Shown: positions 5,375 through 5,762 of the stretch, one piece after another
Position numbering within the stretch: position 1 is the stretch's first letter
Layout of the letters: every line of letters starts with the position of its first letter
The notes under the pieces: generated by a model
Told to the model about the DNA's origin: nothing
Database searches by the model: none
Seen by the model: only the letters and a program-made list of their open reading frames with translations
Program-made: the position numbers and the translations under genes
Assembly (NCBI GenBank): GCA_030615555.1
Contig: JAUWZB010000058.1
Location: 1-5,762, forward strand
Origin: Dehalococcoidales bacterium
GTDB taxonomy: Bacteria; Chloroflexota; Dehalococcoidia; E44-bin15
Reading direction: 5' to 3'
Length of the DNA stretch: 5,762 nt

Positions 5375-5762
5375 CTAAAGCCCCAGGATAGCTACAGAGG
5401 TCACACTCCATGGGGGATAGCCGCCCACGTTATGGGTAAGCCCTAGTTTGGGATCCTTTATTTGACGCGGCCCGGACTTCCCCTGAAGCTGCTTATACAT
5501 CTCATATATCATCCTTATTCCTGAAGCAGCGACCGGGTGTCCGAAGCACTTAAGCCCACCATCTGGCTGCACGGGCAACCTCCCGTCGAGATCAAAGAAC
5601 CCTGACTCGATATCCTCCCGTGCCTTACCTCGGGGACTGAACTGGAGGTCCTCCATGGTTACCGCCTCCGTAATGGAGAAGCAGTCGTGGACCTCGGCCA
5701 TGCTTATTTCCTCACGGGGGTTTTTGATCCCCGCCTCTTTGTAGGCTCTGATCCCGGCACGG
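5375..5762 (-). CDS. SCP2-type thiolase, C-terminal 128 residues (partial)
   Basis: The frame is open from the window edge (5761) to TAG at 5375-5377; the visible part begins RAGIRAYKEAGI. It carries AEVHDCFSITE, the HDCF motif of SCP2 and archaeal-type thiolases, replacing NEAF of classical thiolases. Further on come GGLKCFGHPVAASG with the catalytic His in GHP, a QLQGKSGPRQ stretch and a final HNVGG in place of the CxG loop of classical enzymes. In SCP2-type thiolases the Cys of HDCF is thought to replace the CxG cysteine, so this end looks catalytically complete. Thiolases make or cleave 3-ketoacyl-CoA; the chain length preferred here is unknown. The nucleophilic Cys and the N-terminal two thirds lie outside the window. 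Archaeal-type thiolases often accompany a DUF35 (zinc-ribbon/OB) protein; none follows here, and any such gene would be upstream. Confidence 0.92.
   Translation of the reverse strand, partial: RAGIRAYKEAGIKNPREEISMAEVHDCFSITEAVTMEDLQFSPRGKAREDIESGFFDLDGRLPVQPDGGLKCFGHPVAASGIRMIYEMYKQLQGKSGPRQIKDPKLGLTHNVGGYPPWSVTSVAILGL

Noticed and set aside
5084..5446. A 120-codon + strand frame over the macro-domain gene
   Set aside because: It is antisense to a clearly conserved macro domain and crosses into the thiolase end; no recognisable protein.

Overview
This window looks like part of the chromosome of an anaerobic bacterium. The strongest indicator is a heterodisulfide-reductase-type pair: a full-length HdrA flavoprotein and an HdrC-HdrB fusion. 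A repeat of the kind whose translation gives 'CHCEARSAKAI' and 'PLPSRERE' also fits. From memory such repeats are common in Dehalococcoidia (Chloroflexota) and some Desulfobacterota genomes. The lineage is inference only; the window carries no rRNA or other taxonomic marker.

Layout. On the + strand, bases 1-941 hold the last 38 codons of an unrecognised protein, then a complete inositol-monophosphatase-family gene (150-941), probably in the same transcript. Bases 942-1146 separate convergent genes and hold a hairpin-rich stretch plus an unsupported 46-codon reading frame. On the - strand, 4274-1147 is a two-gene unit read in the order hdrC-hdrB fusion, then hdrA. The ribosome-binding site of hdrA overlaps the stop codon of the gene before it. 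A good sigma-70-like promoter lies about 150 bases upstream of the unit. Bases 4287-4813 are gene-free and contain a 193-bp element with imperfect inverted ends and a GC-rich hairpin core. From 5762 down to 4814, again on the - strand, come the C-terminal 128 residues of an SCP2-type thiolase and, 9 bases later, a YmdB-like macro-domain protein.

How they work together. HdrA and the HdrCB fusion should form one cytoplasmic electron-transfer complex built around flavin and many [4Fe-4S] clusters. No partner that would deliver electrons (MvhD, a formate dehydrogenase, a hydrogenase or an Etf) is encoded here. The unit ends at hdrA because the next gene downstream converges on it, so a partner must lie elsewhere. 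The thiolase and macro-domain genes are probably co-transcribed, which puts an acyl-CoA enzyme next to a likely ADP-ribose or O-acetyl-ADP-ribose hydrolase. The sugar-phosphatase gene is ordinary metabolism. I did not find a clearly new defence, mobile or regulatory system. The items most worth a second look are the altered cysteine motif in the HdrB half, the stand-alone Hdr unit, the structured convergent intergenic region and the inverted-repeat element.
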